DNA of 64,000 nt from Bedellia somnulentella (lineage: Eukaryota > Arthropoda > Insecta > Lepidoptera > Bedelliidae). A model generated the notes under the pieces. The model was given only the letters and a program-made list of their open reading frames with translations. It did not search any database and was not told where the DNA came from. Below, in pieces: positions 1-11,199 of the stretch. The position numbers were made by a program, and so were the translations under genes. Numbering within the stretch: the first letter of the stretch is position 1; every line of letters starts with the position of its first letter. The stretch spans positions 13,330,001 through 13,394,000 of the forward strand of contig OY755178.1 in assembly GCA_963576735.1 (NCBI GenBank). The letters are read 5' to 3'.

Positions 1-115
1 TAAATTAACCACACATATGTCTTTAGAAAAGACAAATTGGTGTAGGCCCGACCCAGGATTTGAACACTAGTCGTTTGCACGATAACCGAGTGTTCTACCC
101 ACTGGGCTATCACGG
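1..115 (-). repeat. tRNA-derived SINE (family B), head region, cut by window edge
   Basis: On the minus strand this begins CCGTGATAGCCCAGTGGGTA (A-box-like) and carries GTTCAAATCC (B-box). It is the same head as in the full copies at 6125 and 47247. Confidence 0.75.
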
Positions 116-563
116 CAATCAGTTATCAGTTAAACTACTCGGATTTTAAATCATTTTGTTAGCATTTGAATGAGACATCGGATTTGGATTGTCGCGGGAT
201 TAATAATAGTAGGTACTTATGGTATGGTATGGTACTTATGGTAAAATATTGTGACAAAAATTCGGGATGCAATTTGTACATCATTTTCATCGGACAACAT
301 TATAGAAGTCTTGAAATCCACTTGTAAAGCCGATGGTCATAAATTTCCCATAAAGGGTTTGTTTTTTTTAAATTCACCTTATATTGAATACTAGAGGTAC
401 CGGCAGATTAAAGTATTAATACGGAAGACTAGTTTTTTCTCGCGACTTCGTCCCCGTACCGTAGAATAGTTACTTTAACACGCTTACTGCCGTTACTCAC
501 CAAGTCATCAACCAAATCTTTATGGCTTTATCATAGTAATAGTTTTATATATATATATATATA

Positions 564-807
564 TACATACATACATACACTCACGGCTATAAATCCCTTA
601 ACGGGGTAGCCAGAGCTTTGGAATTAGAAATTCCTCAGCCACTTTTGGAAGTTGATTGGGGAGAAGATGGTAATAATAAATGATTTTAGTACCGGGTTTC
701 CAACCACATCGCCAAAAAATAACTTAAAAAGCCCCTATACCCTTAGTCGCCTCTTAAGATCACCCACGGGTAGAAATGGGGTAGTGTTATTCGGAGACGA
801 CACTACC
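564..807 (-). repeat. SINE-like repeat family A
   Basis: A ~250-bp family with about 18 copies in this window. In its own orientation it starts GCTGTGTAGTGTCGGCTTAG, has a B-box-like GGTTGGAGACCC near position 110, and ends GGCTATAAATCCC-type sequence followed by a (TATG)n tail. Here it is inverted, with the CATA tail at 564-580. Class not certain; see the copy at 50380 for a target-site duplication. Confidence 0.75.
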
Positions 808-825
808 CCTATTTTCTACATCTAA

Positions 826-962
826 TGAAAGTGTGCTCAAAAAGGCAGGCGTCCGAAGTATGAAGCAAGAGAGGTTTGCCAGGATCGTACGAAGTGGCGA
901 TCGATAGTCTCTGCCTACCCCAATGGGAATTAACGGCGTGAGTATATGTATGTATGTATGTA
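826..962 (+). mobile_element. Non-LTR retrotransposon 3'-end fragment
   Basis: Matches the 3' terminus shared by several LINE fragments here (AAAGGCAGGCGTCCGAAGTA … GCCTACCCCAATGGGAA … GGCGTGAGTATATGTATG). 5'-truncated and abutting the SINE A copy before it. The coding version is at 25200-26435. Confidence 0.65.
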
Positions 963-965
963 ATA

Positions 966-1873
966 ATTTACTGCACTCATAATATTTTGTCCCGCGGTCG
1001 TCACCAGAGGAAACCAAAGGCTTTTTAAGTGATTGTTGGGTGAAGTTGAAGTGGCTGCATACCCACCGCCACCTTCTAATTCTGTAGCTCAAGATACATC
1101 ATATTGTGATTCGCTACTGTGATGTGAATGAGTGAAAAGCAAGTCAGAAGGTTGGTTGATTAGCAAATGGAAACTATTATAAAAATCCGTTATTCGTAGT
1201 TTTCGTTTATTATTACTTAAGATTATGGGCTAGGAAACCCTTCTTTGAAACGCTCTTAGGCCAGTTCCTCATTTATATTTGAAAATATTAAAACATTGTC
1301 ATTACTTTAAATTCATGCTTTTTACTCAACTCACTTCTTAACCAATCAGCATAAGTAACTGGTTCTGTTAACAATGTCACTAGCAGCCATTAGGAAGCCT
1401 ACAAATTTCCTAAATTATAAATTCAAAACTTGGAAACTTGTCAAAAATGATTCCCAATTACAAGTTTCCTGAGTTGAGTACGTTATTTTACAAGTTTCCT
1501 AAAAACTATTAGGTAAGATGTAAATTCGCTTGCTGTTTGACGGTTTTCCGTCAACTTACAAGTTTCCTAGGAAACTTATAAGTTAACGAGTTTGACGATT
1601 TTCCTGCGACATATATATTTGTACATTTATAATAAAGATTTAACATTTAATTATAATGTCAAATTTGAGAAGGACTAAGGTTCCATATATTTGTATTGGT
1701 GAAAACTATTAGGGTAATGTGTATTAAAAGTGTATCCAAATTTTAAGTATCAAGGCTGTTTGTTTTCCTTATGTAAATAAATAAATTGTATAAATCATCA
1801 TTATACACATTTACCTTCCTCCTCTTCTTCCTCATTATACACATTTACCACTCTATCTCTATGTTATTATGTA
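966..1873. other. Unassigned AT-rich intergenic stretch
   Basis: No gene seen. It holds several copies of the short motif ACAAGTTTCCT (around 1440-1600) and an imperfect palindrome around CCTAGG near 1570. I could not assign it to a known element. Confidence 0.4.
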
Positions 1874-1980
1874 CTAGCTGACCCGACACACTTCGTACTG
1901 TCAAATTTGCGATTGACAAAGCTTAAGGCGTTTTTTGCGCTGCTCTTTGTGAAATCAAGCGTGAGTATTTTATTTAGTCC
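1874..1980 (-). mobile_element. Helitron-like 3' end fragment (ends CTAG|T)
   Basis: Minus-strand sequence ends …GTGTCGGGTCAGCTAG followed by T, the same terminus as the elements at 4054 and 55391. Truncated; it runs into a LINE fragment. Confidence 0.55.
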
Positions 1981-1994
1981 AACGTCAGACATGG

Positions 1995-2275
1995 TCTCCT
2001 TTTGAAAGAGGATGGATGATAGTTAATTTGTAAAAGAGATTTATAGAGCCAATTTGATCGTAATGTTAGTAGAGGACGACTTTGGAGGACATATGGGAAC
2101 CAAATAGCACTCAAAAAGTCGTCCAAAGCATGATGAATAAAAGAGCATGTATGACAAGACTGATGGATGTAAACGAAGCTAGAGAGGTTTGTCAGGATCA
2201 TACAAAGTGTCGATCGTTAGTCTCTGCCTACCCCAATGGGAACTAATGGCGTGAGTATATGTATGTATGTAAATT
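1995..2275 (+). mobile_element. Non-LTR retrotransposon 3'-end fragment
   Basis: Contains the LINE tail signature GAGGATGGATGATAGTTAAT, the AGTAGAGGACGACTTTGGAG region and the terminal GGCGTGAGTATATGTATGTA. It corresponds to the 3' coding end plus short 3'UTR of the element at 25200-26435, but with frameshifts. Confidence 0.65.
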
Positions 2276-2284
2276 ATTTGTTGG

Positions 2285-2530
2285 AAGTCGGGATAAGTGA
2301 CGTTAAATCTATCACAGTTCTTGAAGATGAAGGAAATCATCGTGAAGACACCCACATGTCTAAGTTATATTTAGTCATGGCTTATGGGACAGTGTTTCCA
2401 AACAAAACAGCAATAGGTCTGCCCCCAATCACTCGAGTGCACTGTCCAAATAAAACGTGTTTACTCTGAACAACAGGTGAATTTCGTGTTCATAGCACCT
2501 AATAATATGTCACGTGATGTTCGGAAATTC
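2285..2530 (+). repeat. SINE family B body fragment, diverged
   Basis: Shares the B-family body (GGAAATCATCGTGAAGACAC, GCAATAGGTCTGCCCCCAAT, GTCACGTGATGTTC) but lacks the tRNA head and the TTATG tail. Confidence 0.55.
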
Positions 2531-2659
2531 GTAAAGCAAAAGTAATCTGGCATTGTGATTAGGCCTGGTGGACAAGGAAAAAGATTTTGATGCAACAGAA
2601 GCAAGCGGTTTTCTAATCTTTGCAAAGGTATTTTCACCACAGTTACATTGAGGTGGTAA

Positions 2660-3088
2660 GGGCGTCCCCGGAAAAATAGGTTGATATTGATTGTTTGGAA
2701 ATTCTATAAAGTCTGATTTGATGATATTGATGTGACATGAATAAAATATATGTTGGTGATTAGTTCATGGTGTTAAAATTTGATGTTTAACATTTTAATA
2801 ATTTGTTGAAAAATATGATGAAAAAAATTTAATTGGAACATGCTTTGTTTTCATAAAAACCGTATAGGCTCCACTGGCATAACATACATGTAAACTCATT
2901 ATGTGTCTATATACGCGTAGCTTTAAGATCTGTAACTTTGATGTTTAACTTTTCATTTAAACATTATAGTTATTCAATAAAACTAAATAAACTACATTTA
3001 TCCTGCGCGCGCGTTTTTTCCGTCCCTGTCACTCTCAGTAAATTTGACGTAAGAGTGAGCGCAATAGCTGCAAAATGCGGGGAGGCCC
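2660..3088 (+). mobile_element. Short terminal-inverted-repeat element (MITE), copy 1
   Basis: Begins GGGCGTCCCCGG and ends CGGGGAGGCCC, an imperfect terminal inverted repeat. It is flanked by TAA on the left and TTAA on the right. A second copy in reverse orientation lies at 23511-23938 with near-identical length and sequence. No coding capacity, so non-autonomous; a TTAA-type target is suggested. Confidence 0.65.
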
Positions 3089-3164
3089 TTAAGGTGTTTG
3101 TATGAAATCGCCATTGTCGGTACGACTTCAAACAGATCACAAATCATATCGACCTACTCGTACA

Positions 3165-3400
3165 GCGAAGAGTGAGAAAGGAAAATGTTATCTCTCCGAA
3201 ACTGTTCACTTCTGCGTTTGAAGATGTTATTCGCCTCCAATTTTCTGATGATATTGTAAGCTTAAAAATAAATATGGACAAGACAAAAACTATGTCGAAC
3301 AACCATGTCGTACCCTGTCCTATGAGGCTTGGAAACTCTATACTCGATGTTATAGACCGATATGTACTGTGTTTTAAGTATCGGGAATTTGTCAATAAAA
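3165..3400 (+). pseudogene. Reverse transcriptase fragment of a second LINE type
   Basis: Translates to pieces typical of insect endonuclease-reverse transcriptases: RKENVISPKLFTSAFEDV, FSDDIVSLKINMDKTKTM, then SNNHVV…RLGNSILDVIDRYV. The conserved F-x-DD core is FSDD. Truncated both ends with internal deletions (the spacing between FSDD and KINMDKTK is too short). The 40735-40930 fragment fits the 3' end of the same type. Confidence 0.65.
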
Positions 3401-3444
3401 CAAAAAATACAAATTATTCATCTAAATTTATTTTATCGCCTTCA

Positions 3445-3535
3445 AAGTTGGCCCCATCCTTTGACTATAAACACTATAGACAGAGCGATGTTACGTCATC
3501 CATTTTAAAAAGAGAAGCCCTTATTTAAGTTCTTA
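3445..3535 (+). mobile_element. Mariner transposon 3'-end fragment
   Basis: FDYKHYRQSD… at 3460-3500 matches the C-terminal coding end of the mariner at 7035-8086 (FDYKHYRQSH…). It is fused directly behind the reverse transcriptase fragment, so the apparent ORF 3172-3528 is a chimera of two dead elements. Confidence 0.55.
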
Positions 3536-3539
3536 TATG

Positions 3540-4053
3540 TTAAAAAGAGACACAAATCTTTATTGTCATCTCTATCGCGTAACCCGTTTTGTTAATGTCA
3601 CACTTTTAAATTGTGACAAACAAAGCGTCGACTTGTGAGCGATTTTGGTTTTCTTTTGATTTTGAGAAAGATTTTATTCATTTGTATATTGTTATTGTGA
3701 CAAAAGAGACTCCATTACTTAAGTTATTATTTAGTGAGGTATGGTTGGGTGTAGAGTGCTTCGCTGCGGAAGCCGCAGCGAAAAACACATCGAAGGATTG
3801 ACTTTTCACAAGTGAGTGAGTTTTTTAATGTTTTTCTGTATTGCGCGATCAGAAAATAAGTGATTCAAATGTTCATTACGTTGAACTAGATAACTAGCAT
3901 TTTCTTTAGTTATTTTGAGCAATTTTTTAATAGCATAACCTAAAAATATGCAGTATCTCAGTGTTGCCATAATTCACGTTTTCATCCTACCCTGTCGTTT
4001 GGGTAAAATTTTCAAATTAGTTAACTGATGTTAATGAGTGAGTATATTATGTA
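3540..4053. other. Unassigned intergenic stretch
   Basis: No gene or recognisable repeat boundaries seen; AT-rich with no coding signal worth calling. Confidence 0.4.
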
Positions 4054-4310
4054 CTAGCTGACCCGACAGACTTCATACTCTCAAATTTCATTATGACAAA
4101 GCTTAAGGCGTTTTTCCGGGACTCTTATTTCAAGCAGTCGTGAATATTTTACTGGTCAAATTTTTGCGGTATAAAAAGTATCCTATGTTAAAGTTTGGGT
4201 CATTACCTATCATTCTGCCAAATTTCATCCATATACAACATGTACTTGAGGAGCCTGTTTGCCTCAAACACACACATCCAAACATCTAAACTTTCACATT
4301 TATAATATTA
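4054..4310 (-). mobile_element. Helitron-like non-autonomous element (3' CTAG)
   Basis: On the minus strand it runs from the ATAAATGTGAAAGTTTAGAT region to …GTCGGGTCAGCTAG followed by T. It is homologous along its length to 55142-55391. No coding capacity. It directly abuts a second Helitron at 4315. Confidence 0.6.
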
Positions 4311-4314
4311 ATAA

Positions 4315-5130
4315 CTAGTGGATCGTCCCAGCTTCGCACGGGTAGCGTTGTTTTTTAAATATCTGAGGTTTCTTTCTTCAGTCACTGCTCAAGCATTGTG
4401 ATATTCAGCGCAATGTTTTCAATTTATTAAATTTATAGCACTCCCTAAACAGTGTAGTTTGGTGATTTTTAATGCGCTTTAATGAACGGTTCAGTATTTC
4501 CGTTTAATAGGAAATTTTGGAATAAAACGCTATGAAGTATTTATAACAATCTAAAAAATAAATCATTACGTGTTGTAGGATGCAACTACTGGCGCCATCT
4601 AGTATGTTATATGTAAATTAGTAACGATTCGGTTTTGGTCACGGGCGCGATGGCTTATTTTATGTATAATTTCGGTGTTTCTCTACCGATTTCTATGATT
4701 CTTTTTTTATTGAATAGGTAATAATGTTACCTTTTTTAAATTAGGGATGAGTGAGAGGTTTACAAACGTAAGAGTAAACAAATATAATCAGAATGTTCCG
4801 AACTGCTAAGCTATCTAGAATTACCCGTGTTATTGTGAGTCAACCGTAAAAGATAGACATAAACTGTTGAGGTTTTTTTTTAGATAATTTCATGAAGAAT
4901 ATTTCCGTCATACATGATTTCTATGTAAGTTTAAGCATTAAGGCTGCACACGCGACGGAAGCTTAAAAAATGGAGTAACTTCTCCCGTTTTCCCAAAATT
5001 TCCCAAAATTCCCCTTTACTACTCCGCTGGAAAGTATACAAAAACCTGCGCAGGAGTATGAAGAATAATTGTACCAAGTTTCGTTAAAATCCGTCGAGTA
5101 GTTTTTGTTTCCATAAGGAACATACAAACC

Positions 5131-5180
<50 letters not shown>

Positions 5181-5299
5181 AATTTTACTGATTGCATTTT
5201 TGGCATCAGTATCGATCCCTAATCACCACCTGATAGTTATTTTGAAAATATATTTCATGTACAGAATTGACCTCTCTACAGATTTATTATAAGTATAGA
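4315..5299 (-). mobile_element. Non-autonomous Helitron
   Basis: The minus-strand 5' end is TCTATACTTATAATAAATC preceded by A, and the 3' end is CCCGTGCGAAGCTGGGACGA…CACTAG followed by T. TC…CTAG termini and insertion between A and T are the Helitron hallmarks. It is homologous to 36755-38525 and 56971-57335. It contains a (GACA)n tract and no helicase or Rep ORF. Confidence 0.85.
5131..5178. repeat. (GACA)n microsatellite inside Helitron
   Basis: Twelve tetranucleotide repeats. The same position carries (TGTC)n in the related Helitron at 36876, so the microsatellite is part of the family rather than a local accident. Confidence 0.9.
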
Positions 5300-6124
5300 T
5301 TTCGTCGCGCTATAGCGACGCTGAATGATTTCCAATTGTTATCTACGGAATTAGTAAGTAATAAATTTGTTATATATATTTAATTTCTTCGTATTCATTA
5401 CAGTTTTCCTAAAGACCCGAATCTACGAGAAAAATGGTTTGCGGCCACTGGAAGATGCAATGAGAGGTTTTCCTTTTTTTCTTTTTTTCTTCTTCCCTGT
5501 TCTCAGGATAGATGGCGCCAGACTTGCTATGTTACTGGTAGGAACGGAACGTCACACCGTTTTTCACACTTAGATGTAATGATATCGTAAAACGGAACGT
5601 ACATAAAAACGTTTTGATTTGAAAGTCTAATAAATATCAGTTTAAGCCAAGATAGCTTAAAAGTAAATAAACAAAGACGGTTTTTATATTTAATATTTTT
5701 TTTGTTGTTTTTACTCGCCAAAAAGTTACTCTATGGTGATGTGACACATGTTTTTAAAGTTGAAATTGGCGAAATTATTGTGACAACGCGATTGAGGCCA
5801 TGAAGAAAAAATTTAAGTAAGTAACGTAGTTACATCAACGCCATCTACAGAGCTCTAGGAAACTATGTTGTTTTTTTTATTTCTCAAAAAGAAAACCTCT
5901 CATTGGAAACCAACCAAAGTTTTGAGGCATAGTATAAAATTGAAAGGCTACTCGTTTTTGACCAAAGACAAAGCTTTGGCTCAAATGGTCGCAGTTGTTT
6001 TGAAAAGAATTTAGGTAAAAGAATATTTCTGACATTAAACAACCACATCAGAGCCTCCTTCGAAAACCATCTTATGCTGTTAATAAAGGCTATAGTTTTA
6101 AAATACTTAGATGTACGAATACAA
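5300..6124. other. Unassigned intergenic stretch
   Basis: No gene supported. It includes a short pyrimidine tract near 5470-5500. A segment near 5760-5810 (TTGGCGAAATTATTGTGACA) resembles 37790-37830 inside the large Helitron, which suggests shared repeat sequence. Confidence 0.4.
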
Positions 6125-6499
6125 CTGTGATAGCCCAGTGGGTAGAACACTCGGTTATCGTGCAAACGACTAGTGTTCAAATCCTGGGTAGGGCCTACAC
6201 CAATTTGTCTTTTCTAAATACATATGTGTGGTTAATTTATCATGGTTGTTAACGGTGAGGGAAAACATCGTGAGGAAACCCACATGGCTGAGTTGTACTT
6301 AGTCATGTGACAGTGTATTCGTACAAAACGGCGATAGGCCTGCCCCCTATCACGTGAGTACACTGTCCCTGCAAAACGTGGGTACACTCTGAACACCAGG
6401 TGACAAAGTCACGTGATGTTCAGAAGAATTAGTACCTCTGCCAACCCCTTCGGGGATATTCGGCGTGAACGTTTATGTTATGTTATGTTTATGTTATGA
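6125..6499 (+). repeat. tRNA-derived SINE family B, near full length
   Basis: tRNA-like head (TGATAGCCCAGTGGGTAGAA, GTTCAAATCC), then the body with GCCTACACCAATTTGTCTTT, GTCATGTGACAGTGTATTCG and CCAACCCCTTCGGGGATATT, and a (TTATG)n tail. Pol III A and B boxes plus a simple-repeat tail support a SINE mobilised by a LINE. Confidence 0.85.
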
Positions 6500-7034
6500 C
6501 CGAATACATCATCTTTTGAAAAATGTGACTGAAATAGACGAAAGAATTCGAAATTTTCACACGAAACTGATTTTGTTTAAAGGTCAATAGTAAATAATGC
6601 AATAAAACTCATGTATAAAATAGTGCTGTCTTTTCTTTTTCAAAATACAAACATAGACCCCACTATACCCATGACCATTACTTGCACTTATGGAACAGCT
6701 GATTTTTTTTGTCCAGTAACGAGGTTAGTCCCGTACAAAAATTTATTCGTAATCATGGGAAGATTCATCGCTGAAAGTTAGTACAATGTTTGAGATTTCA
6801 CGGTGTATTAAACATCAGTATAAATGGTAAAATTAAACAAAAAAGATTGAGTAATACTAGGAGCAAGTATGTATAATTTTATGATTGCAGGAAATAATAT
6901 AGTAAACCTTTAATTAAACAATAAATTAACGTAATCAATTTTAAATTAAAAAGTAGCTTTTAGAATGGTGATTATAGTATTTTGGGGTAATTGTTTTCTA
7001 GTGATCGCAACATTACAGGGAAAAGTATTGCTTT
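6500..7034. other. Unassigned intergenic stretch flanking mariner
   Basis: No gene supported. The right part (about 6990-7034) lies immediately beyond the mariner stop codon and may include its 3' terminal inverted repeat, which I could not delimit. Confidence 0.35.
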
Positions 7035-8086
7035 CTAAAAGAGGTACGCTCCCGTTGCATTATGACTCTGTCTATAGTGTTTATAGTCAAAGGCCCCATC
7101 GCTTGCAATACAACATCTCGATTGCTTCCCCCAGTCTTCCATACATTTTTCATAGGCTATTTGCGGTATGGCCTTTAGCTCATTGAGCGAATTTTCTTTT
7201 ATGGCTTCTATCGACTCAAAACGTTTTCCTCGAAGTGGTAATTTTAACTTGGGAAATAAAAAGACGTCAGACGGAGCCATATCAGGTGAATACGGTACTT
7301 GGTCGAGAACTTTTGTTGAATTTTTCGCTAAAAACTCTTTCACCATAATGGCTGTGTGTGATGGTGCATTATCATGGTGCAGCATCCATGAGTTGTGTTG
7401 CCACAAATACGGACGTTTTCGGCGGATACTTTCACGCAAACGCTTCATGACGCCTAAATAATATTCTTTGTTCACTGTTTCTCCCTCTTCGGAATTCGGA
7501 GTGAACCACACCACGGTAGTCAAAAAAAACTGATTTTGGAGCGACTTTGCCGCGGTTTTTTTGGGTTTCGGCTCGTTTTCGAGACGCCATTCTGAAGAAT
7601 AAACCCATGTCTTGTCGCCAGTTATTATACGTTTCATTAAGGTCGGATCCGTAGAAGCTCGGGAAGTCTTCAGCGACATGCTTTCGCGGCGCTTTTTGAA
7701 CAAAATTGAGCTTTTTTGGAACTAGTCGAGCGGCGACGCGTTTCATGCCTAAAATGTCAATGAGAATGTTGTGGATGGACTTAAAAGATATGTTCACCTC
7801 ACAAGCCAACTCTCTCAAACTCATACGTCGATTTTCGAGCACTAGCTTCTTGATTCTGTCGATGTTTTCTTTGGTCGTAGCGGTTGAAGGTCTACCAGAA
7901 CAAGGCAAGTCTACTACTACTTCTCGGCCTTCTTTAAAAGCCTTATACCATTCATTCATAAGCCCTTGTTTTCGATGTACACGATTCGCCGTAGGTATTT
8001 CGCAACATTTTTAGTGATTCACCACATGAAATATCATTCGAAACACAAAATTTAAGGCACACTCTTTGTTCAACAATATTTTCCAT
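7035..8086 (-). pseudogene. Mariner (Tc1/mariner superfamily) transposase pseudogene
   Basis: Cut-and-paste transposase with N-terminal helix-turn-helix motifs and a DDD catalytic domain. The start at 8086 reads MENIVEQR. The N-terminal part contains SGRPSTATTKENI and LVLENRRMSLRELACEVN. The catalytic triad is visible: GDKTWVY, HHDNAPSH and YSPDMAPSD, with 34 residues between the last two aspartates (DD34D). Two breaks: a 4-bp duplication at about 7952-7960 (CATTCATTCAT) just before WYKAF, and a single-base shift near 7660-7670 before SRASTDPT. The gene is therefore dead although its triad survives. A hAT-like element begins 14 bp upstream of the start codon. Confidence 0.9.
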
Positions 8087-8566
8087 TGTAAAAATCGCCC
8101 GGCTATTCCCAGTAGTCTTACTGGATAGCCCTACCAGTAGGACTAATGGGATTTTTATTCCCAATAGTCTTACCGAAAGTAGGACATTGTCTATGGCCTA
8201 TTTTTCCCATTAGTCTTACTTGACATTTGTTTTAGAAACATAGACCTCGTAACTATTAGACATAGACAGTACCTTATTAAAATATTTAATACATACAACA
8301 CTTGTTTGTATTTCAGTTTAACTGATTTATTACTAAGGAATGTACATTTTAGACACGATTTTTTTCTATTATTTTGATAAGTGAGAAGTTATAACGTTTA
8401 TAAAGTTTTTTAGAAATTATAACTTAAACAGCTATAAAAATTACGTAAATTTAACTCTTAATGGAAGTACCAGGAACGCATAAACTACAAGTTGTTGTGA
8501 CTAATAACCTTGAAAATCTGTACAAATATTTGCTTGCTTTATATATTATGCCGATGCTTAATTTAT

Positions 8567-8632
8567 AACATAACATAAACATAAACGTTCACGCCTAATA
8601 TCCCCGAAGGGGTTGGCAGAGGTACTAATACA
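8567..8632 (-). repeat. SINE family B tail fragment
   Basis: (CATAA)n followed by AACGTTCACGCCTAATATCC and GAAGGGGTTGGCAGAGGTAC, the 3' end of the B family. Located inside the hAT-like element. Confidence 0.7.
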
Positions 8633-8810
8633 ATCAATCAGTTGTTGGACTATAAGCAGTTCTTTTGAACGGTATATAGTGACGTTCAGGAAGGGTCTCT
8701 CCATTGACAGGCTTTCCCTCATTAATATTATATTTTATTTAACTATATTATCCCATGTCCCAGGTGTGGCTTCGTAAATACGTGGAGACTTGGGGGTAAA
8801 TGTCATGTGA

Positions 8811-8996
8811 TTTCACGCCGAATATCCTCGAAGGGGTTGGCAGAGGTTCTAATACTTCTGAACAACACGTGACTTAGTCACCGGGTGTTCACCACCACGT
8901 TTTGCATGGACAGTGTACTCACGTGATAGGGGGCAGGCCTATCGCCGTTTTGTACGAATACACTGTCACATGACTAAGTACAACTCAGCCATGTGG
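8811..8996 (-). repeat. SINE family B body fragment
   Basis: B-family body from TTCACGCCGAATATCC to CAACTCAGCCATGTGG, lacking the tRNA head and tail. Located inside the hAT-like element. Confidence 0.7.
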
Positions 8997-9712
8997 CTTA
9001 ATTTATCTTACCTATTTTTGTGTCTGCAGTCTCTATGTCCAGAGGTCCACGTGATATTTTTCATGAATCAGGTTATTTATAGGGTTGTTGTGGTCTCCCA
9101 TAAGGTTGACCAACGACTTCGTCATGATACAATTTTTGGGCAGCACAGAACCGGTTTTTATGGAGATCTTTCGGAAAAGCCTTTCTCCACCTGTGGACGT
9201 CTTTTGGTTGATTCTTCTGTCTTATTATTCTATAATCCTGTTTTTAAAACTCCAACTGATACTTATATATAAAACCAATAAGCGTTTTTATTTATGCTGC
9301 TTTAATGTTTATGCTACCCTGGTACTTTAAATACAAAAAATGAAAAAATATGGACTGTATTTTGGCGGAAAATATATTACAACCACAAACCCATTCCCAT
9401 GTATATTGCAAATTATTTAGTTCATGGCAAATACACCTCAAAAAATATAATGTGACAGGAAATCAGCCATAAAAAAACTATTCGCTTTTAAATCATACTT
9501 TCAATTTCACTAAGGAGGTATGTCTATTAATCTTATTTGGTCTACATAAAAGTTGGAACATTTAGAGGTACCAAAAAGTTTTGATTGGTTAGTAAGACTA
9601 CTGGGAATTATTTTCCCAATAGTCTTACTAGTAAGTCTATTGGGACAAAAAATCCCAATAGTCCTACTGGTAAGACTATCGAGTAAGACTACTGGGAATA
9701 GCCGAAATCACC

Positions 9713-10488
9713 GAGGACTCAAAACTATGACCAACAAAAAATGTAGTTTAAAACAAATTAAATAGATCCCGCTCAAATTTTGCGCGCTAAATCAGTATAT
9801 ACATTAATATTCGGTATAAATAAAGTTAATATTCTCCTAGATCGGTGTTTGACCCAAGTTTCAGTTTTAATTATAATTTTTAGAAAAAAAATACAAAGCA
9901 CTTTTCATCATTATCTGTACCTGTAATATGAACAGAAATTAACATAGAATTTTAATTAATCCACTGCGTATTTGCATAAAGTTTTTACACTAAGAGGGGC
10001 AGAATTTGACGCACTATTAATACATAATAGAGTTTATTAAAAGAAAAGGTCCCTTTCTATAAGCACTATTTGTGTACGCTGGCATAACGCCAGGACGGTA
10101 TGTCATTGAAAAGTCTTGTTCAATATCTGTGTTCCTACAAGATCAATCGTTATGAAATTTTGCATAACGGGAGAAGTATTTAGGAAGAGTTTTTTCGTGT
10201 AAACTCTGTTGCTTTACAATCAGCCGTTTTCGAGTACGGCGATGTGTACGCTAGCTTGACGTTACGCCAGCGTACACAGTGACAATGGTGTTTATTTCCT
10301 AAACTAAAGAGGCACTATTTTTTTTAGTTTTACGCTAATTAGGCACTATTTAGGCAGAGTTTTTTGACATAGTAACCAGCTCGATACAGCTTCATGGTAC
10401 GCCAGCTTAACGCACGCAAATTGCCGTTAAAAGGGTAAGCTCTTCAGGAGGTCTAGCACGAGCGTTATTTTATCGTTACTCTTTCGGT
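9713..10488. other. Intergenic stretch with repeated GTACGC-type inverted motifs
   Basis: No gene seen. GTGTACGCTAGC at 10243 pairs with GCCAGCGTACAC about 10 bases later. Related TGTGTACGCTGGC and GTACGCCAGC motifs occur near 10071 and 10396. Confidence 0.45.
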
Positions 10489-10501
10489 TAGAATGAGACA
10501 A

Positions 10502-10741
10502 TTACTATAAATAAAGGAAAGAAAAATCTCGACACAGGCGGGAATCGAACCCGCGACCTCGGGTACACGCCCCCGTTCTCTGCCAATTGATCTACGTACC
10601 GTGTCAATGGCTGCCAGCGCGAAATTCTTCTATCCTTTGTTTCTTTTACACTTTTAAGTAGTGTTTAATTCCTGTATTTATTCTTTATTTATTAGTAATA
10701 ATCCCTACATGAGGTTTTCATGAACAAAAACATTTAAATTA
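10502..10741. mobile_element. Inverted tRNA-like retroposon, copy 1, with 13-bp target duplication
   Basis: Flanked by TAGAATGAGACAA (10489-10501) and TAGAATGAGATAA (10742-10754). The left part is a tRNA-like sequence on the minus strand (about 10536-10606: D-arm-like segment, T-arm CGCGGGTTCGATTCCCGC, acceptor end CTGTGTC). Then comes a linker (TGGCTGCCAGCGCGAAATTC) and the family tail (TCCCTACATGAGGTTTTCAT). The tRNA-like part shows base changes in the D-arm region. Confidence 0.75.
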
Positions 10742-11144
10742 TAGAATGAGATAAGTATACGATACTATGTAAGTGCGAAAGAGATAGATTATCTATACTA
10801 CGCGGTATCTAGTTAAAAGGTCGCTCGTGCTAGCCATATGTAGATGTTCAATATCATCCACAGCAAGATAAAGTATAGTTCGATTAAAACCAATCAATTC
10901 ACCCCTTAACAACCAATACTTTATTCAATTCAGTGTAACATTCGTGTATAATGCAAATATAAATAAAAATAGGTATTAAAAGACTATGGTCCATTTGAAA
11001 CGTATCAATTTAATTAGATTACAAACATTACCTATTGAATAATTTGCGATACTGTTAATATCAGAGCACATTATATATGAGGCTGATTCTTACAAAAGCA
11101 ACTTTAAAAAAGAACGATTTGTCACGTGATATAAAAACGGTTGT

Positions 11145-11150
11145 TTTATT
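11145..11150 (-). promoter_or_regulatory. Candidate polyadenylation signal for eIF3b
   Basis: AATAAA on the minus strand about 50 bp beyond the eIF3b stop codon (11200-11202). It is the first canonical signal downstream and fits a short 3'UTR. No cleavage site can be confirmed from sequence alone. Confidence 0.4.
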
Positions 11151-11199
11151 TCTTGGCCGGGTTCGAATCCCGACCCTTGCAGTGGTGAATGTATGGCGA

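Larger units (their letters stand above)
8100..9704. mobile_element. Non-autonomous hAT-like DNA transposon (1605 bp) next to the mariner start
   Basis: Termini are CGGCTATTCCCAGTAGTC and its complement at 9687-9704. Beyond these, about 85 bp of imperfect inverted repeat contains internally repeated CCCAATAGTCTTAC-type motifs. Flanks AAATCGCC (8092-8099) and AAATCACC (9705-9712) match at 7 of 8 bases, which fits the 8-bp target duplication of hAT elements. No transposase ORF recognised. It carries two SINE B fragments. Confidence 0.75.

Noticed and set aside
3172..3528. Single 118-residue gene
   Set aside because: It is a chimera of a LINE reverse transcriptase fragment and a mariner 3' end.
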